A DNA stretch of 16,235 bases from Peptococcaceae bacterium (GCA_019421315.1 JAHZFN010000031.1:8830-25064); one strand, 5' to 3'. Numbered from the stretch's first letter, positions 1 to 6,798 are shown. Numbers and translations are program-made. The notes: generated by a model not told the origin, from the sequence alone.

Positions 1-614
1 CGTCTGCCGTGGGTTATCAGCCGAACCTGGCAACGGAAATGGGTGCTTTGCAGGAAAGAATTACATCCACCAAAACCGGCTCCATCACATCTGTGCAGGC
101 AATTTATGTTCCTGCCGACGACTTGACAGACCCTGCTCCGGCAACGGCGTTTGCTCATCTGGATGCCACAACGGTACTTTCCCGTTCCATTGTGGAATTG
201 GGCATTTATCCCGCAGTTGACCCGCTGGATTCCACTTCCCGTGCTTTGGACCCGAAAATTATCGGCGAAGAGCATTATCAGGTGGCAAGAAGTGTTCAGA
301 GCATTTTGCAGAGATATAAGGAATTGCAGGATATTATCGCTATTCTCGGTATGGACGAATTGGGTGATGAAGATAAAATCATTGTAAACCGTGCCAGAAG
401 AATTCAGAGATTTTTGTCACAGCCTTTCCACGTTGCCGAGCAGTTTACCGGCATGGAGGGCAAATATGTTCCTTTGGAAAAAACTGTTGCCGATTTCAAG
501 GCACTTTGTGAGGGTGAATATGACGATTTGCCCGAACAGGCGTTCCTGTTGGTAGGCACTATCGAAGAAGCTGTTGCCAAAGCGGAAAAAATGAAAGCGG
601 CAGGTGATGCTTAA
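1..614 (+). CDS. atpD: F-type ATP synthase subunit beta, 3' part (AtpD)
   Basis: This is the C-terminal part (about 204 residues) of the catalytic beta subunit of the cytoplasmic F1 sector, which makes ATP at the alpha/beta interfaces. The 5' end lies outside the window; the first whole codon is at base 3 and the stop is TAA at 612-614. Visible hallmarks are SAVGYQPNLATEMG followed by LQERIT, the run DPLDSTSR, and DELGDED, a variant of the DELSEED loop that contacts the gamma subunit. The C-terminal helical domain (SQPFHVAEQFTG, then GKYVPLEKT) is also typical. The epsilon subunit gene follows directly, as in the usual atp operon order. Identification is secure. Confidence 0.98.
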   Translation, partial: SAVGYQPNLATEMGALQERITSTKTGSITSVQAIYVPADDLTDPAPATAFAHLDATTVLSRSIVELGIYPAVDPLDSTSRALDPKIIGEEHYQVARSVQSILQRYKELQDIIAILGMDELGDEDKIIVNRARRIQRFLSQPFHVAEQFTGMEGKYVPLEKTVADFKALCEGEYDDLPEQAFLLVGTIEEAVAKAEKMKAAGDA

Positions 615-615
615 T

Positions 616-1041
616 ATGGCAGACGCAGTTCGTTTGAATGTTGTAACTCCCACCGGTATGCTTTTTTCCGAGCTTGTGAGTTTGGTTCAGTACAAAGGAC
701 CTTTGGGATACACGACGATTTTGAAAGACCATGCTCCGCTTATGACGATTCTGGATTTTTCGGGTATTCGTTATATCAAAGATGGCGAAGATCATTATTT
801 GTCGGTCGGTCAGGGCTATTTGGAGGTTGAGGACAATGTGGTTCTCGTCCTCACCAATACCATGGAAAGAGCCGAAGAGATAGACGTGCCCCGTGCCAAG
901 GCGGCGGAACAAAGGGCACGCGACCGCTTGGAAGGCAGAGTTCCCGACAAAAAGCCGCTCAGCTCCCAGCGGGCTTTGCGCCACGCTTTGATTCGCCAGG
1001 AAATTGCGGCTTTGGTCAATTCCAAAGAAGAGCTTAAATAA
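616..1041 (+). CDS. atpC: F-type ATP synthase subunit epsilon (AtpC)
   Basis: This is a 141-residue epsilon subunit, the F1 central-stalk component that couples rotation and can inhibit ATP hydrolysis. The N-terminal beta-sandwich is recognisable from MADAVRLNVVTPTG, the segment GPLGYTTILKDHAPLMT and the HYLSVGQGYLEV strand. The C-terminal helical hairpin (AKAAEQRARDRLEG, then RALRHALIRQEIAAL) is the regulatory part. I chose ATG 616 because AGGTG at 602-606 gives about 9 nt spacing; GTG 604 and ATG 607 lie inside that site and inside atpD. The gene begins one base after the atpD stop and is the last gene of the operon, followed by a strong terminator. Confidence 0.97.
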   Translation: MADAVRLNVVTPTGMLFSELVSLVQYKGPLGYTTILKDHAPLMTILDFSGIRYIKDGEDHYLSVGQGYLEVEDNVVLVLTNTMERAEEIDVPRAKAAEQRARDRLEGRVPDKKPLSSQRALRHALIRQEIAALVNSKEELK

Positions 1042-1075
1042 AAATTTTAAGAAAATTTAATAATAAGACAGCAAA

Positions 1076-1116
1076 CGGCAAAGATGAATTTATAAGCCAT
1101 CTTTGCCGCTTTTTTT
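1076..1116 (+). terminator. Intrinsic terminator of the atp operon
   Basis: A perfect 11-bp stem (CGGCAAAGATG at 1076-1086 paired with CATCTTTGCCG at 1098-1108) has an 11-nt loop. After one C, seven T follow at 1110-1116. It sits 35 nt after the atpC stop. Confidence 0.92.
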
Positions 1117-1118
1117 GT

Positions 1119-1256
1119 GGTTAGCTGACTTAAATGCGAAGTTTAACAAGCAATCAGGTTTCAATAAAGAATGCGTATTAACAGGCTTATGCTAAATAAA
1201 CATATTTTAGCCTAAACTATATGCGGAGTTTAAAGAGTAGAGAGGCTAATAAAAAA
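1119..1256 (+). repeat. Dispersed repeat copy A (long form with hairpin)
   Basis: The left part (GTTAGCTGACTTAAATGCG from 1120, then AAGTTTAACAAG) matches the core seen again at 14405-14460. The part 1148-1256 aligns by eye with 2249-2358 at roughly 85% identity, mostly transitions. Inside it, 1184-1218 is an imperfect hairpin whose right arm is TATTTTAGCCTAAACT. The copy ends with AGAGAGGCTAATAAAAAA. The motif GCGAAGTTTAACAAG is nearly duplicated as GCGGAGTTTAAAGAG about 85 nt later, so copy A looks like a core copy interrupted by a hairpin segment. Confidence 0.75.
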
Positions 1257-1276
1257 TTTTGTTTGGGGTGGAATTA

Positions 1277-1296
1277 TGTTATAATTATGTTATAAT
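1277..1296 (+). promoter_or_regulatory. Two tandem extended -10 boxes
   Basis: TGTTATAAT occurs at 1277-1285 and again at 1288-1296. Each is a perfect TGn-TATAAT extended -10 element, and they lie in an 11-bp duplication (ATTATGTTATA). A weak -35 (TTGTTT, 1259-1264) is 15 nt before the first box. Transcription would start near 1292 or 1303 and read into the lipoprotein gene at 1472. Confidence 0.65.
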
Positions 1297-1471
1297 GGAA
1301 GAACATAACATATCGGTTGGTTGCTGCGGCTGCAGACTGTCGGGTTGCTGCGGAAAGATGCGCTAAAGCAGAAAATGTGAACGTGTAAAAGATTCAAAAT
1401 ATAAAATCTAAAAAACCGTAAAATTACGAAAATTTGAGAAAGTGTAAAGTTGTGAAAGGAAGTGTTTGATT

Positions 1472-2191
1472 ATGAAAAAAATCCGTTTGTATTCCGTTGC
1501 TCCCATTGCGTTTTTGCTGGCTTTCAGTGTAGCCTGCGGTGTGGGCTCGGTGCAGCCGCCGACAGCGAATGAACCGAATTACAGACTGCCTGACGGCTCT
1601 GATATGTATGCGGCGAATTTGAATATTGACGTATCTGCCGATAAACTGTATGAGGCTTCCGATGTTACAGCCGAGGAATACGGCGTCGACATAAGCGGTA
1701 TAACCAACGAAATCAAAAAAATTTACAGTGGTTTTGATATGGCGAATTATAAAATTACCGTCAATGTTTTTGCCGATGAGCCAAGGTCGGTGTTGGTGCT
1801 TTTCAATTATTGGATAGACGGTAAAATTTGCACCAACCGAGCCTATACCGTGCTGATTGAAAACAACAAGGCAACTCAAATTACTGCCAACAAAGCTTTT
1901 ATCGACGGGAAAAATTCGGCGAACATCAAGTTGGTCAGCGATAATGAATTGATGGCTTTGGTGCGTGATTTTGAAAGTAAAAAGCTGAATGAAGTTTTGG
2001 ACGAAAGCATAGTCAGCGGTCCCGTTGTTGCCCATGTAAACGGCTATTTTTACGATTATTATTCCGACAGCCTTTATTACAGCGATACTTTGTTTTATGA
2101 AGATCCTGCTATGGATAATGCCGTTGTCGACAAACAAATTACCAAATATCTGCGGGGCAGCGGAGAGCAGATTTTCAATGGTGTAAAATAA
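1472..2191 (+). CDS. Putative lipoprotein of unknown function
   Basis: This 239-residue protein is not recognised. The N-terminus is a signal peptide: MKKIR, a hydrophobic stretch, then SVAC with Cys22 as the likely lipidated residue. Serine at -3 is tolerated but not ideal. The mature part starts with a short Pro/Asn-rich linker and then has mixed alpha/beta-looking sequence. A Tyr/Asp-rich segment (GYFYDYYSDSLYYSDTLFY) lies near the C-terminus. It probably sits on the outer face of the cytoplasmic membrane. Start ATG 1472 has AAAGGA at 1455-1460. TTG 1466 is less likely because the signal peptide reads naturally from MKK. The gene stands alone between repeat copies A and B, with its own promoter. 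Confidence 0.75.
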   Translation: MKKIRLYSVAPIAFLLAFSVACGVGSVQPPTANEPNYRLPDGSDMYAANLNIDVSADKLYEASDVTAEEYGVDISGITNEIKKIYSGFDMANYKITVNVFADEPRSVLVLFNYWIDGKICTNRAYTVLIENNKATQITANKAFIDGKNSANIKLVSDNELMALVRDFESKKLNEVLDESIVSGPVVAHVNGYFYDYYSDSLYYSDTLFYEDPAMDNAVVDKQITKYLRGSGEQIFNGVK

Positions 2192-2200
2192 ACGAGAAAA

Positions 2201-2358
2201 CAAGCGTTAGCCGAATGTTATAAGAATTTAAAGAGTGCTGCGACCTCAAAGCAATCAGATTTAAATAAGGAATGCATACTAACAGGTTTAGCTTAAATAA
2301 AAATATTTTAGCCTAAACCATATACGAAGTTTAAAGAGTGGCGAGGTCGATAAAAAAA
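2201..2358 (+). repeat. Dispersed repeat copy B (long form with hairpin)
   Basis: The copy starts with CAAGCGTTAGC, 10 nt after the lipoprotein stop. Bases 2249-2358 align with copy A (1148-1256). A strong hairpin is formed by GGTTTAGCTTAAATA (2285-2299) and TATTTTAGCCTAAACC (2304-2319): 14 base pairs with one mismatch and one bulge around an AAAA loop. The copy runs directly into the 82-bp tandem array through GAGGTCGATAAAAAAA. Confidence 0.75.
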
Positions 2359-2603
2359 GTATCGACGGACTTCGCCGAGTTATCAAGCGTTCAGCAACTT
2401 AAATTACGGAGAATAAAGAACAGAGAGGTCGATAAAAAAAGTATCGACGGACTTCGCCGAGTTATCAAGCGTTCAGCGACTTAAATTGCGAAGAATAAAG
2501 AACAGAGAGGTCGATAAAAAAGTATCGACGGACTTCGCCGAGTTATCAAGCGTTCAGCAACTTAAATTACGGAGAATAAAGAACAGAGAGGTCGATAAAA
2601 AAA
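2343..2603 (+). repeat. 82-bp tandem repeat array, about 3.2 units
   Basis: GAGGTCGATA recurs at 2343, 2425, 2507 and 2588, giving periods of 82, 82 and 81 bp. The third unit lacks one A of an A-run. Units are nearly identical; differences include GCAACTT/GCGACTT and TTACGGAG/TTGCGAAG. Each full unit contains the hairpin GTCGATA-(A-run)-G-TATCGAC (2346-2366 in the first), then GGACTTCGCCGAGTTAT and the family core CAAGCGTTCAGC. The array ends 7 nt before AAGGAG of the next gene. Orientation is the same as copies A, B and D. Confidence 0.95.
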
Positions 2604-2626
2604 GTAAAAAAGGAGAGTGTATTTTT

Positions 2627-3451
2627 ATGAAAAAAATTGTGATTTTGTTGATGGTTGTGTTGTCGTTGGCTCTGGTTTCGGCAGGCTGCGGCGAACGAAA
2701 TGTTGAAAGCAAAAATATGGATGTTCCCGACGGCATGACGGCGGTTTTTGCCGAAGATGATTTTTCGGGGGAAGGCGGTTCAAGCCACCAAACCCTTTAC
2801 GAAATGACGGCGGAGGATACCGCCGTGGCGTATGAACTGCTGCATGAAAGAGAAATTGATAATATGGATGACAGCTTTGAAAGTATCGACCCATACAGCA
2901 TAAAATTTTCCGACGGCAAAACCTACTCCTTTGATCAAAATTTTGATTATTACAATTACAGTAACTCTGCGGAAAACGAATTTGGCTGCGGCCGGCTGAC
3001 GGATGAAGAAGCCGAAGCTTTGCGAAACATCGCTGCCAATTATACAGATGTGCCCGCAAGCAACAAGCCCGCCTATGATATGAGCGGCAATCCAATCACC
3101 GTTTATTACAGAAACGGCGATAATTGGGAACAGGTTGATTTAATTGATAAAGCTGCCAAAAGTGTGGAAAGTATCTTAAATATCGAAGAACCCGCAAACG
3201 TGGGCGAAGAAAACAGCGGCAATGTTTTGTATTATCTTGATTTTCATAACGGCACTGCCGTAACCCTTTATGACGATGGTTTCGGTGAAATCTGCGTTGG
3301 TGCGGATTCCCACAAATATCAAAGTATTATTGAAGCGGGCGATGACCCCGGTGCGTATTTGACAAAAGCTGTCGAATCGGCAAAGCTGCCCGACGGCACC
3401 TTGGATACAATAAAAGAAGCTTTAAGCAACCCAACCGAAACTTGGCAGTAA
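2627..3451 (+). CDS. Putative acidic lipoprotein of unknown function
   Basis: This 274-residue protein is not recognised. It begins with MKKIVILLMVVLSLALVSAG and Cys21 follows, a lipoprotein signal with serine at -3. The mature part is strongly acidic (for example EDDFSGEGG and MDDSFESIDPYS), consistent with a membrane-anchored extracytoplasmic protein. I chose ATG 2627 because AAGGAG at 2610-2615 lies 11 nt upstream and the signal peptide starts there. The frame is open upstream to 2486 only because the third tandem unit is 81 bp; that extension would be translated repeat DNA and would bury the signal peptide. The tandem array forms its immediate leader, so repeat number could influence expression. 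No terminator is obvious after the stop. Confidence 0.78.
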   Translation: MKKIVILLMVVLSLALVSAGCGERNVESKNMDVPDGMTAVFAEDDFSGEGGSSHQTLYEMTAEDTAVAYELLHEREIDNMDDSFESIDPYSIKFSDGKTYSFDQNFDYYNYSNSAENEFGCGRLTDEEAEALRNIAANYTDVPASNKPAYDMSGNPITVYYRNGDNWEQVDLIDKAAKSVESILNIEEPANVGEENSGNVLYYLDFHNGTAVTLYDDGFGEICVGADSHKYQSIIEAGDDPGAYLTKAVESAKLPDGTLDTIKEALSNPTETWQ

Positions 3452-3576
3452 ACAAAAAACTGCTGAATATTATATGTATATAAAATAATAAAATTCACTA
3501 AGCAATAAGACAGGTAAAAGAAATTGCAGTAACTGATTTTGCCTAGTTGCGACAGCGAGCAGACTATTGAACGAAA

Positions 3577-3582
3577 TATAAT
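3577..3582 (+). promoter_or_regulatory. Possible -10 box upstream of the Sel1-repeat gene
   Basis: TATAAT at 3577-3582 lies 34 nt before the ATG at 3617. No good -35 sits at 16-18 nt, since TTGCGA at 3547 is 24 nt away, so this is only a candidate. Confidence 0.35.
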
Positions 3583-3616
3583 ACCATTTACGTTGTTAAA
3601 AGAAGGAGAATGATTT

Positions 3617-4120
3617 ATGGCGGAACAAAAAAAGGTAAAGGTTGACAGAGAAGAATTGAAAAAACGTTATCAAAAAGGCGTTGAGCTGATGAGCAGTGAT
3701 GATGAAAGCGAAGTTCACCGCGGTTATGATATTATGGGCGAACTGGCGGCAGGCGGCTATGCTGACGCCCAAATTTATATGGGGCAGTTTGTGGAAAACC
3801 GTTTGGGGCAGGCGGGATATGCTTTTGAATGGTATCGCCGTGCCTCTTTGCAGGGCAGACCTTTGGCTTATCAGTGCATGGCGAACCTTTTGGCAACGGG
3901 CAGAGGCATTGCGGAAGATGTCGATATGGCAATGAAATGCTATAAAACGGCGGCGGAAGGCGGTTTGGCGGAATCCCAGTTTATTTTGGGTACATATCAT
4001 TTAAGCAAAATGGAGAGAACCGAAGCCAAAAAATGGCTGGATATGGCGGCAGAGCAAGGTCATGAGGGAGCGATAGCCTGCTTAAAAGAGTCCTTTGCCA
4101 ACGGTATCGGTGATGAGTAA
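3617..4120 (+). CDS. Sel1-like (tetratricopeptide-type) repeat protein
   Basis: This 167-residue protein is built from about four Sel1-like helix-turn-helix repeats at roughly residues 35-60, 64-98, 100-129 and 133-163. Repeat signatures include ELAAGGYADAQIYMG, AFEWYRRASLQGRPLAYQCM, CYKTAAEGGLAESQFILGTY and KKWLDMAAEQGHEGAIACL. Such repeats form protein-binding solenoids; the partner is unknown. No signal peptide is visible and the charged N-terminus (MAEQKKVKVDREELKKR) suggests a cytoplasmic protein, unlike many secreted Sel1 proteins. AAGGAG at 3603-3608, 8 nt before the ATG, fixes the start. The gene is probably transcribed alone and ends at the strong hairpin at 4150-4184. Confidence 0.85.
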   Translation: MAEQKKVKVDREELKKRYQKGVELMSSDDESEVHRGYDIMGELAAGGYADAQIYMGQFVENRLGQAGYAFEWYRRASLQGRPLAYQCMANLLATGRGIAEDVDMAMKCYKTAAEGGLAESQFILGTYHLSKMERTEAKKWLDMAAEQGHEGAIACLKESFANGIGDE

Positions 4121-4149
4121 GAATTAATAATATTAAAAGCAAAAGCGAA

Positions 4150-4195
4150 AAACCCTTTAAGACTTAAAAAGTCTTAAAGGGTTTAAATTTTTTTT
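4150..4195. terminator. Bidirectional intrinsic terminator between convergent genes
   Basis: A perfect 15-bp stem (AAACCCTTTAAGACT at 4150-4164 with its complement at 4170-4184) has a 5-nt loop. T-rich sequence follows on the plus strand (TTTTTTTT, 4188-4195). On the minus strand, T-rich sequence complementary to 4141-4152 follows. It serves the Sel1-repeat gene and the minus-strand gene ending at 4230. Confidence 0.93.
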
Positions 4196-4229
4196 GCAAA
4201 GGCGTTTTGCCACGGTCAAACTTGCCGAT

Positions 4230-4679
4230 TTATAAATTGTGCTTTATATTTTCTGCGCTGTTTAAATCAGTTTCTAACGAATGCCAAAAATTTTGCACGG
4301 CTGCTTCGTCAAAACCGTCCCATGTCATGTCGTAAAGACATTCTGCGGCAAAGCGGGCGGCGCCGATTTTTTGTAAATCGCCTTGATGTACGGTAAAGGC
4401 GATAATGCTGTTCCACGGCAGATTTTCCAAAGCCGCCAATATACCGTTGTCATTTTCCGCAAACAAAACTCCCGCTTCGCAGGCGCCTTGTTCGCCGCCG
4501 CCGAAAATCGGCGTAACCCGCAAGACGGCTTGGGTGTTGCTGTCGGGCGTTTGCCTTTTCAGGTTCGCCATAACTCGGCGGAAATTGTCAATGTTGTCTT
4601 TCTCTTGCGGGTAAACCTCCGCAATACATCGGAGAATATCCTCGGCGGCTGTCTGCCGCAAAAGCTCTTGAAAATTCAT
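4230..4679 (-). CDS. Small conserved-looking protein of unknown function
   Basis: This 149-residue protein has no signal peptide or membrane segment. Read on the minus strand it begins MNFQELLRQTAAEDILRC and contains AEVYPQEKDNIDNFRRVM, a central region with GGGEQG, and a C-terminal CLYDMTWDGFDEAAVQNFW. The layout resembles small uncharacterised cytoplasmic proteins (possibly the DUF6557 type, from memory and unverified). I chose ATG 4679 because GAGGTG lies 6 nt upstream; the earlier GTG at 4688 is part of that Shine-Dalgarno itself. It is the only minus-strand gene between atpC and the CDF transporter, divergent from argS and convergent with the Sel1-repeat gene. That isolated position is compatible with acquisition by transfer. 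Function is not known. Confidence 0.72.
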   Translation of the reverse strand: MNFQELLRQTAAEDILRCIAEVYPQEKDNIDNFRRVMANLKRQTPDSNTQAVLRVTPIFGGGEQGACEAGVLFAENDNGILAALENLPWNSIIAFTVHQGDLQKIGAARFAAECLYDMTWDGFDEAAVQNFWHSLETDLNSAENIKHNL

Positions 4680-5017
4680 AATATTCACCTCAATTCATAA
4701 CAGTTCTGCATTAATTACCGTTTTGCCGCAGGCTAACTGGCACTTCTCGGTTAAATTTACCCGAAATGGGCGAAGAAAGGCAAAAAAATTTGCTATCTTG
4801 GCTTTTTCTGCCGCTATGTCTTTTAATTGCGGCGGAATAATGTTATAATATATTATTATGGATAATAATGCTTTTCGCCGCCTTTTTGCAAATAGATTAC
4901 GGCAAAAATGCAGAAAAATTTAAGCGGCGGCGCAGAAAACGCAGAAAAATGCTTATAATATAATAATGTTTATAAATGATTTTGAAAATACAAATTTTTA
5001 TTTTGGGAGGTTCAAAG
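4680..5017. other. Divergent intergenic region between the minus-strand gene and argS
   Basis: No gene is seen in these 338 bases. The region holds TGTTATAAT at 4841-4849 (extended -10), which runs into the 12-bp palindrome ATAATATATTAT (4845-4856). It also holds three copies of GCAGAAAA (4910-4917, 4932-4939, 4941-4948) and a second TATAAT (4954-4959). No T-box signature such as GGTGG followed by a terminator/antiterminator pair was found upstream of argS. Confidence 0.55.
4841..4849 (+). promoter_or_regulatory. Extended -10 promoter element upstream of argS
   Basis: TGTTATAAT matches TGn-TATAAT perfectly; the -35 (TTTAAT, 4822-4827) is weak. A second TATAAT at 4954-4959 lies 58 nt before the argS start and could be a proximal promoter. 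Which one is used cannot be decided from sequence. Confidence 0.5.
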
Positions 5018-6700
5018 ATGAGCTGGGTAAAGAAAACAAAAGAAAATATTTACGATATGCTGACAGAGGCGGCTTTTGCCGCCAAGGCAAACGGTGATTT
5101 GAATATCGAAACCGTGCCTGATTTTGTGGTGGAAATTCCCAGGGACAAAACCCACGGCGATTTTGCCGCCAACATCGCCATGCTTTTGGCAAAGCAGGCG
5201 AAAAAAGCTCCCAGAATGATTGCGGAAGATATTATCAAAAATTTAAAAACCGACGGTTCCTATGTTGAAAGCGTGGAAATTGCAGGCGCCGGCTTCATCA
5301 ATTTCCGCCTGAAAGAAAACTGGCTGGCAGACGGGCTGAAAGACGCTTTGGCGCAGGGTGAAGAATACGGCAACAGCGATTACGGCAAAGGCAAAAAGGT
5401 GCAGGTGGAATTTGTTTCCGCCAACCCCACCGGTGAACTGCATATGGGCAACGCCAGGGGTGCTGCTATCGGCGACAGCCTGGCCTCCGTTTTGGAAGCG
5501 GCAGGCTATGATGTGGAAAGAGAATTTTATGTCAATGACGCAGGCAACCAGATTGAAAAATTCGGCTGTTCCTTGGAAGCCCGCTATTTGCAGCAGCTGG
5601 GCGTTGACGTGGAGTTCCCCGAAGACGGTTACCACGGCGACGATATTACCAGAACTATGCAGGAATTCATTGCCGAAGTGGGCGATAAATATTTGAACGC
5701 AGATTCCCAAGAACGCAAAGCTGACATGGTGAAATATGCCCTTGCCAAAAAACTGGCGGATATCAGAAGCGGACTTTCCCGTTTCGGTGTGGAATATGAT
5801 GTTTGGTTCAGCGAACAATCTCTCCACGACAGCGGCGCTGTTAAAGCCGTTGTGGACGAACTGGAGGAAAAAGGTCAAATCGAAGAAAAAGACGGCGCCA
5901 AATGGTTCCATGCCGAACGTTTCGGTGCGGAAAAACCTGAGGTTATGGTGCGTGCCAACGGTGTGCCCACTTACTATGCCGCCGATTTGGCTTATCACAA
6001 AAATAAATTTGACAGAGGCTTTGAAAAGGTTATCAATATTTGGGGCGCCGACCACCACGGTCATGTTGCCCGTTTGAAGGGTGCTGTTGAAGCAATCGGC
6101 TACGACCCCGATAAATTGGACGTGATTTTGATGCAGTTGGTTCGTCTTTTCCAAGGCGGCGAAATTGTCAGAATGTCCAAACGCAGCGGCAAATATGTAA
6201 CGCTGCAGGAATTAATGGACGATGTTGGTGTGGACGCTTCCCGTTTCTTCTTTGTTATGCGTTCTGCCGACAGCCAGATGGACTTTGATTTGGATTTGGC
6301 AAAAAGCGAAAGCTCTGATAACCCCGTTTACTATGTGCAGTATGCTCATGCCAGAATTTGCAGCATTTTGCAGCAGGCAAAAGAACAGGGCGCCGAGCTG
6401 CCCCCTTTGGCAGATGTTAATCTGAGCCTTTTGACAGACGAAAGCGAAATCAATTTGATTAAAAAGATTTTGGAACTGCCCGAAGAAATCGTTTACTGCG
6501 CCGTTCACCAAGAACCCCACCGCATTGCCGCTTATGCTTTGGATATGGCAGGTCTTTTCCACAGCTTCTATGGTCGCTGCCGTGTTTTGGGTGTGGACGC
6601 CGATTTGCAGGCTGCCAGACTTTACCTCTGCAAAGCCGCAGCAGGCTGCATTGCCAAGGCTCTACATTTGATCGGCGTTAAGGCTCCGCAGCATATGTAG
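5018..6700 (+). CDS. argS: Arginyl-tRNA synthetase (ArgS)
   Basis: This 560-residue class I aminoacyl-tRNA synthetase charges tRNA-Arg with arginine in the cytoplasm. The N-terminal additional domain (residues about 1-110, with THGDFAANIAM and GAGFINFRL) is followed by the catalytic core. The core has VEFVSANPTGELHMGNARG, where HMGN (142-145) is the HIGH variant. The KMSKS equivalent is MSKRSG at 386-391. FEVIN-type sequence and WGADHHGHVAR lie between them, and the anticodon-binding domain ends with the family-typical GVKAPQHM. The length matches the family. I chose ATG 5018 because GGGAGG (5005-5010) is 7 nt upstream; the longer frame from 4976 would read through this site. Confidence 0.98.
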   Translation: MSWVKKTKENIYDMLTEAAFAAKANGDLNIETVPDFVVEIPRDKTHGDFAANIAMLLAKQAKKAPRMIAEDIIKNLKTDGSYVESVEIAGAGFINFRLKENWLADGLKDALAQGEEYGNSDYGKGKKVQVEFVSANPTGELHMGNARGAAIGDSLASVLEAAGYDVEREFYVNDAGNQIEKFGCSLEARYLQQLGVDVEFPEDGYHGDDITRTMQEFIAEVGDKYLNADSQERKADMVKYALAKKLADIRSGLSRFGVEYDVWFSEQSLHDSGAVKAVVDELEEKGQIEEKDGAKWFHAERFGAEKPEVMVRANGVPTYYAADLAYHKNKFDRGFEKVINIWGADHHGHVARLKGAVEAIGYDPDKLDVILMQLVRLFQGGEIVRMSKRSGKYVTLQELMDDVGVDASRFFFVMRSADSQMDFDLDLAKSESSDNPVYYVQYAHARICSILQQAKEQGAELPPLADVNLSLLTDESEINLIKKILELPEEIVYCAVHQEPHRIAAYALDMAGLFHSFYGRCRVLGVDADLQAARLYLCKAAAGCIAKALHLIGVKAPQHM

Positions 6701-6798
6701 AGTGTATATCAGAGTTGAATTAAGAAAAATTTATTGAAATTCGGAAGTTAAAATATAGAAATAAAAAGAATAAAAAAATCAGCGAAAAAATAAAATCA

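Larger units (their letters stand above)
1117..1471. other. Long intergenic region between atpC and the first lipoprotein gene
   Basis: No convincing gene is seen in this stretch of about 355 bases. It holds repeat copy A, then two tandem extended -10 boxes (1277-1296), then a leader of about 170 nt. The leader carries the 10-mer GTTGCTGCGG twice (1320-1329 and 1344-1353) and is otherwise AT-rich. No riboswitch class is recognised. Confidence 0.6.
2192..2626. other. Repeat-filled intergenic region between two lipoprotein genes
   Basis: This stretch of 435 bases has no credible gene. It consists almost entirely of repeat copy B and the 82-bp tandem array, ending in the AAGGAG ribosome binding site of the next gene. 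No clear terminator for the upstream gene is seen except possibly the AT-rich hairpin in copy B. No -10/-35 pair stands out. Confidence 0.7.

Noticed and set aside
1424..2203. Minus-strand open frame (259 codons) opposite the first lipoprotein gene
   Set aside because: The plus-strand gene has a promoter, a ribosome binding site and a signal peptide; the antisense product looks random.
1119..2358. Composite transposon with repeat copies A and B as its ends
   Set aside because: The copies are only about 110-160 bp, encode no transposase and show no terminal inverted repeats; direct-repeat recombination is the more modest reading.
2343..2603. CRISPR array
   Set aside because: Whole 82-bp units are repeated without unique spacers, there are only about three, and no cas genes are present.
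2486..2626. In-frame N-terminal extension of the second lipoprotein, encoded by repeat units
   Set aside because: It would bury a clear lipoprotein signal peptide, bypass the AAGGAG site before ATG 2627 and encode only tandem-repeat DNA. The frame is open by chance because one unit is 81 bp.
4860..5017. T-box leader upstream of argS
   Set aside because: No T-box sequence, specifier loop or terminator/antiterminator pair could be found in the leader.
5243..6154. Minus-strand open frame (303 codons) opposite argS
   Set aside because: argS is certain on the plus strand; the antisense frame results from its codon bias and has no ribosome binding site or recognised domain.
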